This document shows, in pieces, positions 1-8,890 of a stretch of 64,000 nucleotides of DNA (its first letter is position 1; every line of letters begins with the position of its first letter). The DNA comes from Mycolicibacter minnesotensis (lineage in GTDB: Bacteria > Actinomycetota > Actinomycetes > Mycobacteriales > Mycobacteriaceae). The translations under genes and the position numbers were made by a program. The notes under the pieces were generated by a model. It made no database searches. It worked only from the letters and a program-made list of their open reading frames with translations, and was not told where the DNA came from. Location of the stretch: assembly GCF_010731755.1 (NCBI RefSeq), contig NZ_AP022589.1, forward strand, positions 744,001 to 808,000, in the 5' to 3' direction.

Positions 1-215
1 ATCCGCAGCTGGCGGCGGTTCACGTGCACCCGGTGACGTGCTCACTGGGAGTGCCGACCCGGCACCTCGACCTGCAGTTCGTGGCGCATGCGCCGGCCGA
101 CGCCCAGATCGGGATCAGCGAGGAATCGCTGGCCCTGCGCTGGTGGCCGGTCGACGCGCTGCCACCGGACGCCGACGACGCCTTGGCGCATCTGGTGGCA
201 CAAGCAGTCGGGTAG
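1..215 (+). CDS. NUDIX hydrolase, C-terminal part (5' end outside window)
   Basis: The reading frame is open from base 3 to the TAG at 213-215 and has no start in the window, so this is the tail of a longer gene. The roughly 70 visible residues contain a HPVTCSLG...HLDLQFVA stretch followed by an acidic ESLALRWWPVDALP segment. That is how the last strands of NUDIX domains usually look: a conserved Trp-x-Pro near the end positions the product. The catalytic NUDIX box itself would lie upstream and cannot be checked. Family assignment is inference from the C-terminal pattern. Substrate is unknown. Confidence 0.6.
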   Translation, partial: PQLAAVHVHPVTCSLGVPTRHLDLQFVAHAPADAQIGISEESLALRWWPVDALPPDADDALAHLVAQAVG

Positions 216-220
216 ACCTT

Positions 221-586
221 TTACGGGGAATCGGTCACTCGCGTCCAGGGCTGACAGTTGTGCGATTCAAAGGCCTTGACCGATGCCGGAATGCTGGCAT
301 ACATCGGGCCGATCGACGTGTTCGCCGCGACCACATGATCTTTGGTCGCATCGGGTGTGCTGTAGGTGAACCACGAGCACATCGACTCCTGGGTCGGCAC
401 ATCGTTGATCCACACGCCGAAGGCCGAACCCGAACCGCCGGTGTGGTAGAGGCCCGGTGCGATATCGGCGCCTACGTGAAAGACGCCGTTGCCCGGTATC
501 GGGTCAAGCGGATCCGCAGCGGCAGGCACCGCCATGGCTACTGCTGCCACGCACACGATGCAGACCCTGGCGAACATAGCTCTCAC
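221..586 (-). CDS. Small secreted protein of unknown function
   Basis: This encodes 121 residues. The first 24 form a clear Sec signal peptide: basic start, hydrophobic core, and Ala-Ala-Ala-Asp as a likely cleavage site. The mature part is about 97 residues, with two Cys that could form a disulfide, and a GNGVFHVGADIAPGLYH segment that recurs in mycobacterial secreted proteins of unknown role. It is convergent with the NUDIX gene, with five bases between the two stop codons. No enzymatic motif is visible. The mature protein is probably released to the periplasm or the medium. Confidence 0.65.
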   Translation of the reverse strand: MRAMFARVCIVCVAAVAMAVPAAADPLDPIPGNGVFHVGADIAPGLYHTGGSGSAFGVWINDVPTQESMCSWFTYSTPDATKDHVVAANTSIGPMYASIPASVKAFESHNCQPWTRVTDSP

Positions 587-667
587 TATTCACCGTTGAC
601 TCTGCGTGTAGGGCGGAAAAGTGCGAGAAGGGTGCGCCGTGAGCGCAGAGTCAACGCACGACGCGGC

Positions 668-1741
668 TCAAACGTCGCTGGAGTAGCGGATCCCGCAGTC
701 GGGAATCGACACCCCGGGCCACACCCGGGCACCGCGCAGTAGCTCGCAGCGGGCCCCGATGTCGGCGCCGTCGCCGATCACCCCGTCCCGGATCAGCGCC
801 CGTGGACCGATCCGCGCGCCGAATCCGATGATCGAGCGTTCGATCACGCAACCGGCCTCGACCTTCACCCCGTCGAAGATCACCGCGCCGTCGAGCCGAG
901 CCCCCGGGCCGATCTCCGCGCCCCGACCGACCACGGTCCCGCCGATCAGCACCGCACCCGGCGCCACCGAAGCACCGTCGTGCACCAGTGCCTCACCCCG
1001 TTGGCCAGTCAGCGCCGGCGACGGCGCGATGCCGCGCACCAGGTCCGCCGAACCGCGCACGAAGTCCTCCGGAGTGCCCATGTCGCGCCAGTAGCTGGTG
1101 TCGACGTATCCGCAGACCTTGACACCGTCAGACAGCAGGACCGGGAACACCTCGCGTTCCACCGAGACCGGCCGTCCGCGCGGAATAGCTTCGATCACTC
1201 TGCGGGACAACACATAACAGCCGGCGTTGATCTGGTCCGTCGGCGGGTCCTCGGTCTTCTCCAGGAATGCGGTGACCCGACCGTCGCGGGTGGGGACACA
1301 ACCGAAAGCCCGCGGGTCGCCGACGCGCACCAGATGCAGAGTGGCCTCAGCGGCCTGCTCGCGGTGGTAGTCGTACAACTCGGTCAAGTCCGCTCCGGAC
1401 AAGACGTCGCCGTTGAACACCATCGCGGTGTCGTGGCGCAGCTTTCCGGCGACGTTGGCGATGCCGCCGCCGGTGCCCAGTGGCTCCTCTTCGGTCACGT
1501 AGTCGATCTGCAGGCCCAGCGCGGACCCGTCACCGAATTCCTGCGCGAACACCTCCGGTTTGTAGGACGTGCTGAGGATGACGTGCTCGATACCGGCGGC
1601 GGCGATCCGCGACAGCAGGTGCGTCAGGAACGGCAGACCCGCGGTCGGCAGCATCGGCTTGGGCGCCGACAGCGTCAGTGGACGCAGCCGAGTGCCCTTG
1701 CCGCCGACGAGGACGACCGCGTCGACTTCGCTCAGTGTCAC
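668..1741 (-). CDS. manB: Mannose-1-phosphate guanylyltransferase
   Basis: This 357-residue nucleotidyltransferase should make GDP-mannose, the donor for mannosylated lipids and lipoglycans. The N-terminal signature GGKGTRLRPL (about residues 13-22) binds the nucleotide. The sugar-nucleotide core follows, and from about residue 250 a left-handed beta-helix of hexapeptide repeats (rich in GA-I-G-A patterns) closes the protein. It corresponds to M. tuberculosis Rv3264c by sequence pattern and position. The GTG start was chosen because it overlaps the wbbL stop as GTGA, which implies translational coupling. An open frame extends upstream through wbbL but is only a shadow. A glucose-1-phosphate specificity cannot be excluded by eye. 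Confidence 0.88.
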   Translation of the reverse strand: MTLSEVDAVVLVGGKGTRLRPLTLSAPKPMLPTAGLPFLTHLLSRIAAAGIEHVILSTSYKPEVFAQEFGDGSALGLQIDYVTEEEPLGTGGGIANVAGKLRHDTAMVFNGDVLSGADLTELYDYHREQAAEATLHLVRVGDPRAFGCVPTRDGRVTAFLEKTEDPPTDQINAGCYVLSRRVIEAIPRGRPVSVEREVFPVLLSDGVKVCGYVDTSYWRDMGTPEDFVRGSADLVRGIAPSPALTGQRGEALVHDGASVAPGAVLIGGTVVGRGAEIGPGARLDGAVIFDGVKVEAGCVIERSIIGFGARIGPRALIRDGVIGDGADIGARCELLRGARVWPGVSIPDCGIRYSSDV

Positions 1742-2625
1742 GATTGCCCCTTCGTCAGTTTGCGGCGAGCATTGCGCACCGCCAGGTGTGAGCGCACCGC
1801 CAGCGCGCCCCGCATGCTCCAGCGCAACGGGGCACGCGACCAGCCGGTGTGCCGGTCGGCCAGGTAGGTGTAGGTGCTGCGGTGGTGTGCCGCCAGGTTG
1901 CGCGCCGGGTCCTTGCCGGTGGCATGCCCCTTCTGGTGCAACACCTCGGCGGAGGGCACGTAGACGTTGAGCCAGCCGGCCTTGTCCAGCCGGTCCCCCA
2001 GGTCGACGTCTTCCATATAGAGGAAGTAGCGCTCGTCGAAGCCGCCGATCGCGTCGAACGCCGCCCGGCGCACCAGCAGGCAGGCCCCCGAGAGCCAACC
2101 CACCGGGCGCTCGCTGGGCTCCAGCCGTTCCTGTCGATAGGCGCGGGTCCACGGGTTGTTGGGCCACACCGGGCCGACCACGGCGTGCATACCGCCACGG
2201 ATCAGGCTGGGCAGATGGCGGGCTGAGGGGTATACCGAGCCGTCCGGCTCCCGGATGAGCGGACCCAGCGTCGCCGCTTTCGGCCAACGGGCGGCCGCAT
2301 CCAGCAGGGCATCGATGCTGCCCGGGCCCCACTGAACGTCGGGGTTGGCCACGATGAGAAATTCGCTGCGTTCGCCGTCCTCGGCGTCCAGTTGCGCCAC
2401 GCCGGCATTGACCGCTCCGCCGTAACCCAGGTTGGCCCCGGTACGCAGCAGGTGCACGTGGGGATACCGCTGCACGGCCTCCTCCGGCGCACCATCGGTC
2501 GATCCGTTGTCGGCAATCACCACGCGAACCGGGCGATCGGTCGCCATTGGCAGCGATGCCAGGAAGCGATCGAGATGTCGTCCCGGCGAATAGGTCACCG
2601 TCACCACCGGTAGCGCCTCACTCAC
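1738..2625 (-). CDS. wbbL: Rhamnosyltransferase of the arabinogalactan linker
   Basis: A GT2-family enzyme of 295 residues, near the 301 of M. tuberculosis WbbL (Rv3265c). It transfers L-rhamnose from dTDP-Rha to the decaprenyl-PP-GlcNAc acceptor, forming the unit that joins arabinogalactan to peptidoglycan. Visible signatures are VVIADNGSTDG (nucleotide binding), ANPDV (the DxD-like metal site) and MEDVDLGDR (the catalytic ED region). The start is a GTG at 2625. Ten bases separate it from the rmlD stop, and its own stop overlaps manB. The three genes therefore form one minus-strand operon, with precursor synthesis (rmlD) placed before precursor use. Confidence 0.92.
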   Translation of the reverse strand: MSEALPVVTVTYSPGRHLDRFLASLPMATDRPVRVVIADNGSTDGAPEEAVQRYPHVHLLRTGANLGYGGAVNAGVAQLDAEDGERSEFLIVANPDVQWGPGSIDALLDAAARWPKAATLGPLIREPDGSVYPSARHLPSLIRGGMHAVVGPVWPNNPWTRAYRQERLEPSERPVGWLSGACLLVRRAAFDAIGGFDERYFLYMEDVDLGDRLDKAGWLNVYVPSAEVLHQKGHATGKDPARNLAAHHRSTYTYLADRHTGWSRAPLRWSMRGALAVRSHLAVRNARRKLTKGQS

Positions 2626-2635
2626 GGCGTAGAGG

Positions 2636-3493
2636 TTATCTGGCCAATGCCGCGGACAGTGCATCGCTCCACTGGCGCAGCGGTTGCAGGCCGGCCCGCG
2701 CCGATTCGGCTCCCGACAGGGCGGAGTAGGCGGGCCGGGCAGCCGCGCGGGGATGCGCAGCGCTGCTGACCGGGCGGACCCGGTCCGGATCGGCACCGAC
2801 CGCGGCGAAGACCGCCCGGGCTTGTTCATACCGACTCGCGGCCCCGGCGTTGGCCGCATGCACCACCCGGGCACGTGGCGGTGCGGCCGCCAGCGCCAGC
2901 AGCGCATCCACGAGGTCGCCGACGTAGGTCGGGGACCCGACCTGGTCGTCGACCATCTCCACGTCGCCGTCACCAGCGGCCTTTTTGCGCATCACCGCGA
3001 CGAAGTCGGAGCCGCCGGGGCCGCCGGTGTAGACCCAGGCGGTGCGCACGACAAGAGCATCCGGTGCGGCTGCCAGCACGGCGCTCTCCCCGGCCAGTTT
3101 CGTGCGCCCGTACACCGACAACGGCCGGGTGGCATCACCCGGTTCGTACGGTCGTGGCGGGGCCCCACCGAAGTCGCCGTCGAAGACGTAGTCGGTGGAG
3201 ATGTGGATCAGCCGCGCACCGGCACGTGCACACGCGGCCGCCAAGTGCCCCGGTCCGGCCGCATTGACGGCATGGGCGCGCTCGGCATCGGCCTCGGCCG
3301 CGTCCACCTGGGTGTAGGCCGCGCAGTTGATCAGCACGTCACCGGACCGCAGGTCGACGCGGTCCACCGCGGCGGGATCGGTGATATCGCATTGCGCCGA
3401 AGTCAGTGCCAACACGTCGCTACCTGCGTCGGCAGCGCGTTTGGCCAGGAAAGTGCCGACTTGGCCGCCGGCGCCGGTGATCACGATCCGCAT
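2636..3493 (-). CDS. rmlD: dTDP-4-dehydrorhamnose reductase
   Basis: This 285-residue short-chain dehydrogenase catalyses the last step of dTDP-L-rhamnose synthesis, essential for the mycobacterial wall linker. The N-terminal Rossmann loop GAGGQVG sits at residues 7-13. The catalytic pair is in YGRTKLAGE, and HISTDYVFDG is the RmlD substrate-binding strand. I chose the ATG at 3493, which gives MRIVITGAGGQ; the longer frame would run into the repeat array. It is the first gene of the rmlD-wbbL-manB operon, so its promoter must lie in or beside the 57-bp repeats. Confidence 0.93.
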   Translation of the reverse strand: MRIVITGAGGQVGTFLAKRAADAGSDVLALTSAQCDITDPAAVDRVDLRSGDVLINCAAYTQVDAAEADAERAHAVNAAGPGHLAAACARAGARLIHISTDYVFDGDFGGAPPRPYEPGDATRPLSVYGRTKLAGESAVLAAAPDALVVRTAWVYTGGPGGSDFVAVMRKKAAGDGDVEMVDDQVGSPTYVGDLVDALLALAAAPPRARVVHAANAGAASRYEQARAVFAAVGADPDRVRPVSSAAHPRAAARPAYSALSGAESARAGLQPLRQWSDALSAALAR

Positions 3494-3548
3494 GAGCGTG
3501 AGCTTATGCGGCGGCCCCAGCACGGCTAAACCGCCGAGCTTATGCGGC

Positions 3549-3819
3549 GGCCCCAGCTTCGCCTCTCCTCCGTCGAGGCTCGCTAGGCCGCCCCGCCCAT
3601 CCGGCGGCCCCAGCTTCGCCTCTCCCCGTCGAGGCTCGCTAGGCCGCCCCGCCCATCCGGCGGCCCCAGCTTCGCCTCTCCTCCGTCGAGGCTCGCTAGG
3701 CCGCCCCGCCCATCCGGCGGCCCCAGCTTCGCCTCTCCTCCGTCGAGGCTCGCTAGGCCGCCCCGCCCATCCGGCGGCCCCAGCTTCGCCTCTCCTCCGT
3801 CGAGGCTCGCTAGGCCGCC
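3549..3819. repeat. 57-bp tandem repeat, five units, hairpin-forming
   Basis: Copies begin at 3549, 3606, 3662, 3719 and 3776. The spacing is 57, 56, 57 and 57 bases; unit 2 lacks one base of a CTCC run. A degenerate half-copy lies at about 3509-3540. Each unit has GGCGGCC near its start and the complementary GGCCGCC near its end, with an inner GCCTC/GAGGC pair, so every copy can fold into a long stem. The array fills the space between the divergent rmlD and lcp1 starts. It resembles a mycobacterial interspersed (MIRU/VNTR-type) repeat, and copy number would be expected to vary between strains. Confidence 0.9.
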
Positions 3820-3880
3820 GAGTCTGGCACGCCGATGTCGGCTACCGGCGATACGGCAGTTACGCAAGTAATCTGAAGTG

Positions 3881-5350
3881 ATGCCTGCGCAACGTGTGAT
3901 TCGTGTGATCGCCACGGTGGCAGCCGTCGCCATCGTCCTGGGCACCGGGGTCGCCTGGAGCCAAGTCCGGTCATTCGAAGACGGCATCTTCCATGTCTCG
4001 TCGCTGGCGCTGGGCGACGGCGGGTCCGACGGCGCGGTCGACATCCTGCTGGTCGGGATGGACAGTCGCACCGACGCGCATGGAAATCCGCTGACCCCCG
4101 AAGAGCTGGCCGCACTACGCGTCGGGGACGACGAAGCCACCAACACCGACACCATCATCTTGGTCCGGATCCCCAACAACGGTAAGTCCGCCACCGCGAT
4201 CTCGATCCCCCGCGACTCCTACGTGGCGGCACCCGGGCTGGACAAGACCAAGATCAACGGCGTGTACGGGGCCACGCGGCTCGAGACTGCCGACGCGCTC
4301 GTCGAATCCGGGATGGATCCGGTGCAGGCGCAGGCCCGCGGCACCGAGGCAGGACGCGAGGCCCTGATCCAGACGGTCGCCAATCTGACCGGAGTCACCG
4401 TCGATCACTACGCCGAGATCGGGCTGCTCGGGTTCGCGCTGATCACCGATGCCCTCGGCGGCGTCGACGTCTGCCTCAAGGAACCGGTCTATGAAGAGCT
4501 CTCCGGCGCGGACTTCCCCGCCGGCTGGCAACGGCTCGGCGGCGCCCAGGCCCTCAGCTTCGTCCGGCAGCGCCATGAACTCCCCCACGGCGACCTGGAC
4601 CGAGTCCGGCGCCAGCAGACGGTCATGGCGTCGCTGGCGCACCAGGTCATCTCCGGCAAGACACTGTCAAGCCCGGGCACCCTGTCACGACTGCAGGCGG
4701 CCGTACAGCGTTCGGTGGTGCTCTCTGCCGGCTGGGACGTGATCGACTTCGTCACCAAGGCCCAAGACCTGGCGGCGGGCAAGGTGGCTTTCGCCACGAT
4801 CCCGGTGCTCGAGGAGGCTGGGTGGAGCGACGACGGCATGCAGAGCGTGGTGCGTGTCGACCCCAACCAAGTGGCCGACTGGGTGGCCGGTCTGCTGCAC
4901 GATCAGGACGAGGGCAAGACCGAGCTGCTGGCCTACAGCCCGGAGGAAACCACCGCCAGCGTGCTCAACGACACCGACATCAACGGCCTGGCCTCGGCGG
5001 TCTCCGGGGTACTCAACGCCAAGGGGTTCGGGACCGGGGCTGTCGGCAACAACGAAACCGGTCATGTGCCCACCAGTCAGGTGCAGGCTGCCTCGGCCGA
5101 GGACCCCGGCGCGCGGGCGGTGGCCAGGGATCTGGGCGGACTGCCGGTGGTGGCCAACGAGTCCGTTCCGAGCGGCACGGTGCGCGTCGTGCTGGCCAAT
5201 GACTACACCGGGCCCGGATCGGGCCTAGGCACCGGCGACCGCACCGAGGCGGCCGGTATCTCCAGCTTCGATGACGACGACGCACCTCAAATCCCGGTTG
5301 CGTCACCGATTCTGACCGCAGGTTCCAACGACCCGCAGTGCGTGAACTAA
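3881..5350 (+). CDS. lcp1: LytR-CpsA-Psr ligase attaching arabinogalactan to peptidoglycan
   Basis: This 489-residue protein has an N-terminal signal anchor (about residues 5-25), an LCP catalytic domain, and a C-terminal LytR_C domain from about residue 390. Catalytic-domain marks are LLVGMDSR, TDTIILVRIP, AISIPRDSYV and the arginine-rich SFVRQRHEL...DLDRVRRQQ. In M. tuberculosis the orthologue Rv3267 (Lcp1) transfers arabinogalactan from its polyprenyl carrier to peptidoglycan. That fits the divergent rmlD-wbbL-manB operon, which builds the same linkage. ATG 3881 directly follows an in-frame GTG; either could start. The protein ends in a Cys-containing tail (QCVN). Confidence 0.92.
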   Translation: MPAQRVIRVIATVAAVAIVLGTGVAWSQVRSFEDGIFHVSSLALGDGGSDGAVDILLVGMDSRTDAHGNPLTPEELAALRVGDDEATNTDTIILVRIPNNGKSATAISIPRDSYVAAPGLDKTKINGVYGATRLETADALVESGMDPVQAQARGTEAGREALIQTVANLTGVTVDHYAEIGLLGFALITDALGGVDVCLKEPVYEELSGADFPAGWQRLGGAQALSFVRQRHELPHGDLDRVRRQQTVMASLAHQVISGKTLSSPGTLSRLQAAVQRSVVLSAGWDVIDFVTKAQDLAAGKVAFATIPVLEEAGWSDDGMQSVVRVDPNQVADWVAGLLHDQDEGKTELLAYSPEETTASVLNDTDINGLASAVSGVLNAKGFGTGAVGNNETGHVPTSQVQAASAEDPGARAVARDLGGLPVVANESVPSGTVRVVLANDYTGPGSGLGTGDRTEAAGISSFDDDDAPQIPVASPILTAGSNDPQCVN

Positions 5351-5360
5351 CGTCGCTGCG

Positions 5361-6086
5361 GTGACCAACCTCAGCTCGGCGATCCTTGATCCGATCCTGC
5401 GCGCCGACCCGATGGGGCCACGAATCACCTACTACGACGACGCGACCGGGGAACGTATCGAGTTGTCCGCGGCGACGTTGGCGAATTGGGCCGCCAAGAC
5501 CGGCAACCTGCTGCGCGACGAACTCGGCGCCGGCCCGGGCAGCCGCATCGCGGTGTTGTTGCCGGCGCACTGGCAGACCGCGGCGGTGCTGTTCGGCGTG
5601 TGGTGGATCGGCGCCGAAGTGCTGCTGGCCGCACCGGACGGCGATGCCGACGTCGCGCTGTGCACGGCCGACCGTCTCGATCAGGCCGACGCGGCGGTGG
5701 CCGAGACCGGCGGCGAGGTGGTGGTGCTGTCGCTGGACGCGTTCGGCCGGCCCGCTCCGGACCTGCCGGTGGGCGTCACCGACTACGCGACATCGGTGCG
5801 CGTGCACGGCGACCAGATCGTCGCCGAACGGCACCCCGGCCCGGCCCTGACGGGATCCTCCGTCGACGACGTGCTGGGGCAATCCCGGAGTGTCGCGGCG
5901 GCAGCGGCGCTGACACCGTCGGACCGGGTGTGGTCCACCCAGGGCTGGGACACCCCGGCTGAGCTGATCGAGCACTTGCTGGCGGTGTTCGCCGTGGGCG
6001 CGTCCCTGGTACAGGTCGCCAACCCCGATCCCGACCTGCAGGAGCGCCGTCGGGCCAGCGAGAAGGTCACCCGAATCCTGGCCTGA
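5361..6086 (+). CDS. TIGR03089 family protein (Rv3268-like)
   Basis: A 241-residue protein starting with GTG ten bases after the lcp1 stop, so probably co-transcribed with it. It matches the actinobacterial TIGR03089 family, which looks like the N-terminal portion of an AMP-binding (acyl-CoA synthetase) enzyme. A domain opening such as ITYYDDATGERIELS and a PGSRIAVLLPAHWQTA segment are typical of that fold. The P-loop and the adenylate-forming core of true synthetases are missing, so it is unlikely to be a complete ligase. Function is unknown. Confidence 0.8.
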   Translation: MTNLSSAILDPILRADPMGPRITYYDDATGERIELSAATLANWAAKTGNLLRDELGAGPGSRIAVLLPAHWQTAAVLFGVWWIGAEVLLAAPDGDADVALCTADRLDQADAAVAETGGEVVVLSLDAFGRPAPDLPVGVTDYATSVRVHGDQIVAERHPGPALTGSSVDDVLGQSRSVAAAAALTPSDRVWSTQGWDTPAELIEHLLAVFAVGASLVQVANPDPDLQERRRASEKVTRILA

Positions 6087-6202
6087 CTCGCCCCGGCCCT
6101 CGAGCCGGAATTTCACGACGCGACACGCCCACGTCGCGTCGCCAGATTCCGACTGGGGACGCGTTCGCGTCCGATATCGGGGCCAGACCGCGCCGCCTAT
6201 TC

Positions 6203-6223
6203 ATGCATAGATGCTTATATGCT
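6203..6223. promoter_or_regulatory. Candidate metal-sensor operator upstream of pacL1-ctpC
   Basis: An inverted repeat GCATA-N8-TATGC (6205-6222) lies in an AT-rich patch about 50 bases before pacL1. It stands out from its very GC-rich surroundings and contains TATGCT, which could serve as a -10 element. ArsR/SmtB-type metal sensors bind short AT-rich inverted repeats over promoters. Which regulator would act here is unknown. The rest of the 184-base gap after 6086 shows nothing else. Confidence 0.35.
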
Positions 6224-6270
6224 GATACCCTTACCCGCAAGAATCCGCCGCGTGAAAGAGGAGAAGGCTC

Positions 6271-6552
6271 ATGGCAGTGCAGGGATTGTTGGCTAAAGCG
6301 GCATCGACGGTGTTCACCGGTCTGGTCGGAGTGAGCGCGTACGAAGTGGCCCGCCGGGCACTGGCGAAGGCTCCGCTGCACGAGGCAGCGGTCACCGCCA
6401 CCGAGTGGAGTCTGCGGGGAACCCGCCGGGCTGAAGAAGCGGCCGAGTCCGCCCGACTGAAGGTGGCCGACGTGGTCGCCGAGGCTCGTGAGCGCATCGG
6501 CGAAGAGGCGACCCCGCCGGCCGCGGCCGTCGCGCACGACCACGACCACTGA
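6271..6552 (+). CDS. pacL1: PacL1-type metal-efflux chaperone (DUF1490)
   Basis: A 93-residue protein with one N-terminal membrane segment (about residues 9-27, rich in small residues), a long charged helix, and a C-terminal histidine/aspartate tail ending HDHDH. This is the layout of PacL1 (Rv3269). In M. tuberculosis PacL1 gathers with the P-type ATPase CtpC in membrane platforms and binds zinc through a DxHDHDH-like tail. It lies immediately upstream of ctpC with 31 bases between the genes. A strong ribosome site (GAGGAGAAGG) precedes the ATG. The tail here keeps the HDHDH core. Confidence 0.88.
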   Translation: MAVQGLLAKAASTVFTGLVGVSAYEVARRALAKAPLHEAAVTATEWSLRGTRRAEEAAESARLKVADVVAEARERIGEEATPPAAAVAHDHDH

Positions 6553-6583
6553 GCGCCCGGCGCCGACGATGGGGAGTGCAGCG

Positions 6584-8788
6584 ATGACACGCAACGGCAC
6601 CGTGGCGACCGTGCCCACCGACGAAGAGCTGGCCGTCGTCTCCGACGCGGCCGGGCGGATGCGGGTGCGGGTCGGGTGGGTGCGCGGTGACTCGCGACGC
6701 GCCGTGGCCGCCGAGGAGGCCGCCGGACGCGTCAACGGCGTCCGCACCGTGCACGCCTATCCCCGCACCGGCGCTGTCGTGGTCTGGTACTCACCGAAGC
6801 GCAGCGACACCGCGGAGATCCTCGCGGCGATCGCCTCCGCGGCCACCGTCGCCGCCGAACTGATCCCGACTCGCACTCCCCGCTCGGCCGACATCCGCAA
6901 CACCGACGTGCTGCGCATGGTGATCGGCGGCGCCGCACTGGCACTGCTGGGTCTGCGCCGCTACGCCTTTGCCAGACCGCCCCTGCTGGGACCCAGCGGC
7001 CAGCTCGTCGCCACCGGTGCCACAGTGTTCATGGGCTACCCCTTCCTGAGGGGTGCGCTGCGCTCGATCCGGTCCGGCAAAGCCGGAACCGACGCGCTGG
7101 TGACCGCTGCGACGGTGGCCAGCCTCGTACTGCGTGAGAACGTGGTGGCCCTCACCGTGCTGTGGTTGCTCAATATCGGTGAGTACCTGCAGGATCTGAC
7201 GCTGCGCCGCACCCGCCGCGCCATCTCCGACCTGCTTCGGGGCAACCAGGACACGGCCTGGATCCGGCTGACCGACGGTACCGAAGTACAGGTGCCCATC
7301 GACACGGTGCAGATCGGCGACGAGGTGATCATCCACGACCACGTTGCGATCCCGGTCGACGGCGAAGTCGTCGACGGCGATGCGATCGTGGACCAGTCCG
7401 CGATCACCGGCGAGACTCTGCCGGTCACCGTGGCCACCGGCGCGGGCGTGCACGCCGGTTCCGTGGTGGTACGCGGCCGACTCGTGGTGCGGGCGACCGC
7501 GGTGGGCAATGAGACCGTGATCGGCCGGATCATCAGCCGCGTGGAGGAGGCCCAGCTCGACCGCGCCCCGATCCAGACCGTCGGCGAGAACTTCTCCCGG
7601 CGCTTCGTTCCGGCTTCGTTCCTTCTGTCGGCGGCCACCCTGGTGCTTACCGGCGATGTCCGCCGCGCGATGACGATGCTGCTGATCGCCTGCCCCTGCG
7701 CGGTGGGCCTGTCCACACCGACCGCGATCAGCGCCGCGATCGGCAATGGTGCTCGCCGCGGAATCCTGATCAAAGGTGGATCGCATCTGGAGCAGGCCGG
7801 CCGGGTCGACGCGATCGTCTTCGACAAGACCGGAACATTGACGGTGGGCCGCCCAGTGGTGACCAACATCGTTGCTATACATAAAGATTGGCAACCCGAG
7901 CAGGTGCTCGCCTACGCGGCCAGCTCAGAATTGCATTCGCGGCACCCGCTGGCCGAGGCGGTGATCCGATCCACCGAAGAACGCCGCATCATCATCCCGC
8001 CGCATGAGGAGTGCGAGGTCCTGGTCGGTCTGGGCATCCGCACCTGGGCCGATGGCCGCACATTGCTGCTGGGCAGCCCGAACCTGCTGCGCTCGGAGAA
8101 GGTCCGCATCTCGAAGAAGGCGGCGGCCTGGGTCACCAAGCTGCGCGCGCAAGCCGAGACCCCGCTACTACTGGCGGTGGACGGCGTGCTGGTCGGTTTG
8201 ATCAGCCTGCGCGACGAAGTCCGCCCGGAGGCTCGTGAGGTGGTCGAGGAGCTGCGCGCCACGGGAATTCGCCGGATCGTCATGCTCACCGGCGACCACC
8301 CCGAGACCGCGGCGGCAGTGGCAGACGAACTCGGCATCACCGAATGGCGCGCCGAGGTGCTGCCCGAGGACAAGCTGCAGGTGGTCCGCGGGCTGCAGGA
8401 CGAGGGCTATGTGGTGGGCATGGTCGGCGACGGTGTCAACGACGCGCCGGCGTTGGCAGCCGCTGACATGGGCATCGCGATGGGCCTGGCCGGCACGGAT
8501 GTGGCGGTCGAGACCGCCGATGTCGCACTGGCCAACGACGATCTGCGCCGGCTGCTCGATGTCCGGGATCTGGGCGGCCGGGCCGTCGAGGTGATCCGGC
8601 AGAACTACGGAATGTCGATCGCGGTCAATGCGATCGGCCTGCTGATCGGTGCCGGCGGTGCGCTGTCACCGGTGCTGGCGGCGATCCTGCACAACGCGTC
8701 GTCGGTGGCCGTCGTGGCCAACAGCTCGCGATTGATTCGCTACCGGCTCGAGACAGAACCGTTGGCGTCTGCCCCCGCGGTGCCGTAA
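6584..8788 (+). CDS. ctpC: P1B-type metal efflux ATPase
   Basis: This 734-residue transporter pumps zinc (and possibly manganese) out of the cytoplasm; the M. tuberculosis orthologue protects against zinc poisoning in macrophages. An N-terminal HMA-like region is followed by the actuator (SAITGET), the metal-site helix CPCAV, the phosphorylation motif DKTGTLT, the SRHPLAEA nucleotide-binding His-Pro pair and the hinge MVGDGVNDAPAL. The upstream in-frame ATG at 6569 lacks a ribosome site. The ATG at 6584 has GGGGAG seven bases before it and was chosen. It forms an operon with pacL1. Confidence 0.95.
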   Translation: MTRNGTVATVPTDEELAVVSDAAGRMRVRVGWVRGDSRRAVAAEEAAGRVNGVRTVHAYPRTGAVVVWYSPKRSDTAEILAAIASAATVAAELIPTRTPRSADIRNTDVLRMVIGGAALALLGLRRYAFARPPLLGPSGQLVATGATVFMGYPFLRGALRSIRSGKAGTDALVTAATVASLVLRENVVALTVLWLLNIGEYLQDLTLRRTRRAISDLLRGNQDTAWIRLTDGTEVQVPIDTVQIGDEVIIHDHVAIPVDGEVVDGDAIVDQSAITGETLPVTVATGAGVHAGSVVVRGRLVVRATAVGNETVIGRIISRVEEAQLDRAPIQTVGENFSRRFVPASFLLSAATLVLTGDVRRAMTMLLIACPCAVGLSTPTAISAAIGNGARRGILIKGGSHLEQAGRVDAIVFDKTGTLTVGRPVVTNIVAIHKDWQPEQVLAYAASSELHSRHPLAEAVIRSTEERRIIIPPHEECEVLVGLGIRTWADGRTLLLGSPNLLRSEKVRISKKAAAWVTKLRAQAETPLLLAVDGVLVGLISLRDEVRPEAREVVEELRATGIRRIVMLTGDHPETAAAVADELGITEWRAEVLPEDKLQVVRGLQDEGYVVGMVGDGVNDAPALAAADMGIAMGLAGTDVAVETADVALANDDLRRLLDVRDLGGRAVEVIRQNYGMSIAVNAIGLLIGAGGALSPVLAAILHNASSVAVVANSSRLIRYRLETEPLASAPAVP

Positions 8789-8798
8789 TCTGTCTCCC

Positions 8799-8849
8799 GT
8801 CCCGACTGTTCCTGTCGAGCACCACCACCAGCTCCAGGGCAGTCGGGAC
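8799..8849. terminator. Probable bidirectional terminator
   Basis: A perfect 10-bp inverted repeat, GTCCCGACTG (8799-8808) and its complement (8840-8849), with a 31-base loop, lies between the convergent ctpC and the CDF-like gene. No U-tract follows, as is usual in mycobacteria. The long loop makes the call moderate. Confidence 0.45.
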
Positions 8850-8890
8850 TTCGCGTTCCTGCGGGAGGCGCGACCGGGTTTCCCCGGTGG

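Noticed and set aside
3549-3819. CRISPR-like array
   Set aside because: Units are contiguous with no spacers, and each is itself a hairpin; this is a tandem repeat. No cas genes are nearby.
6791-7894. Open frame antisense to ctpC
   Set aside because: Composition is the complement of the ATPase codons, and ctpC motifs are intact on the other strand.
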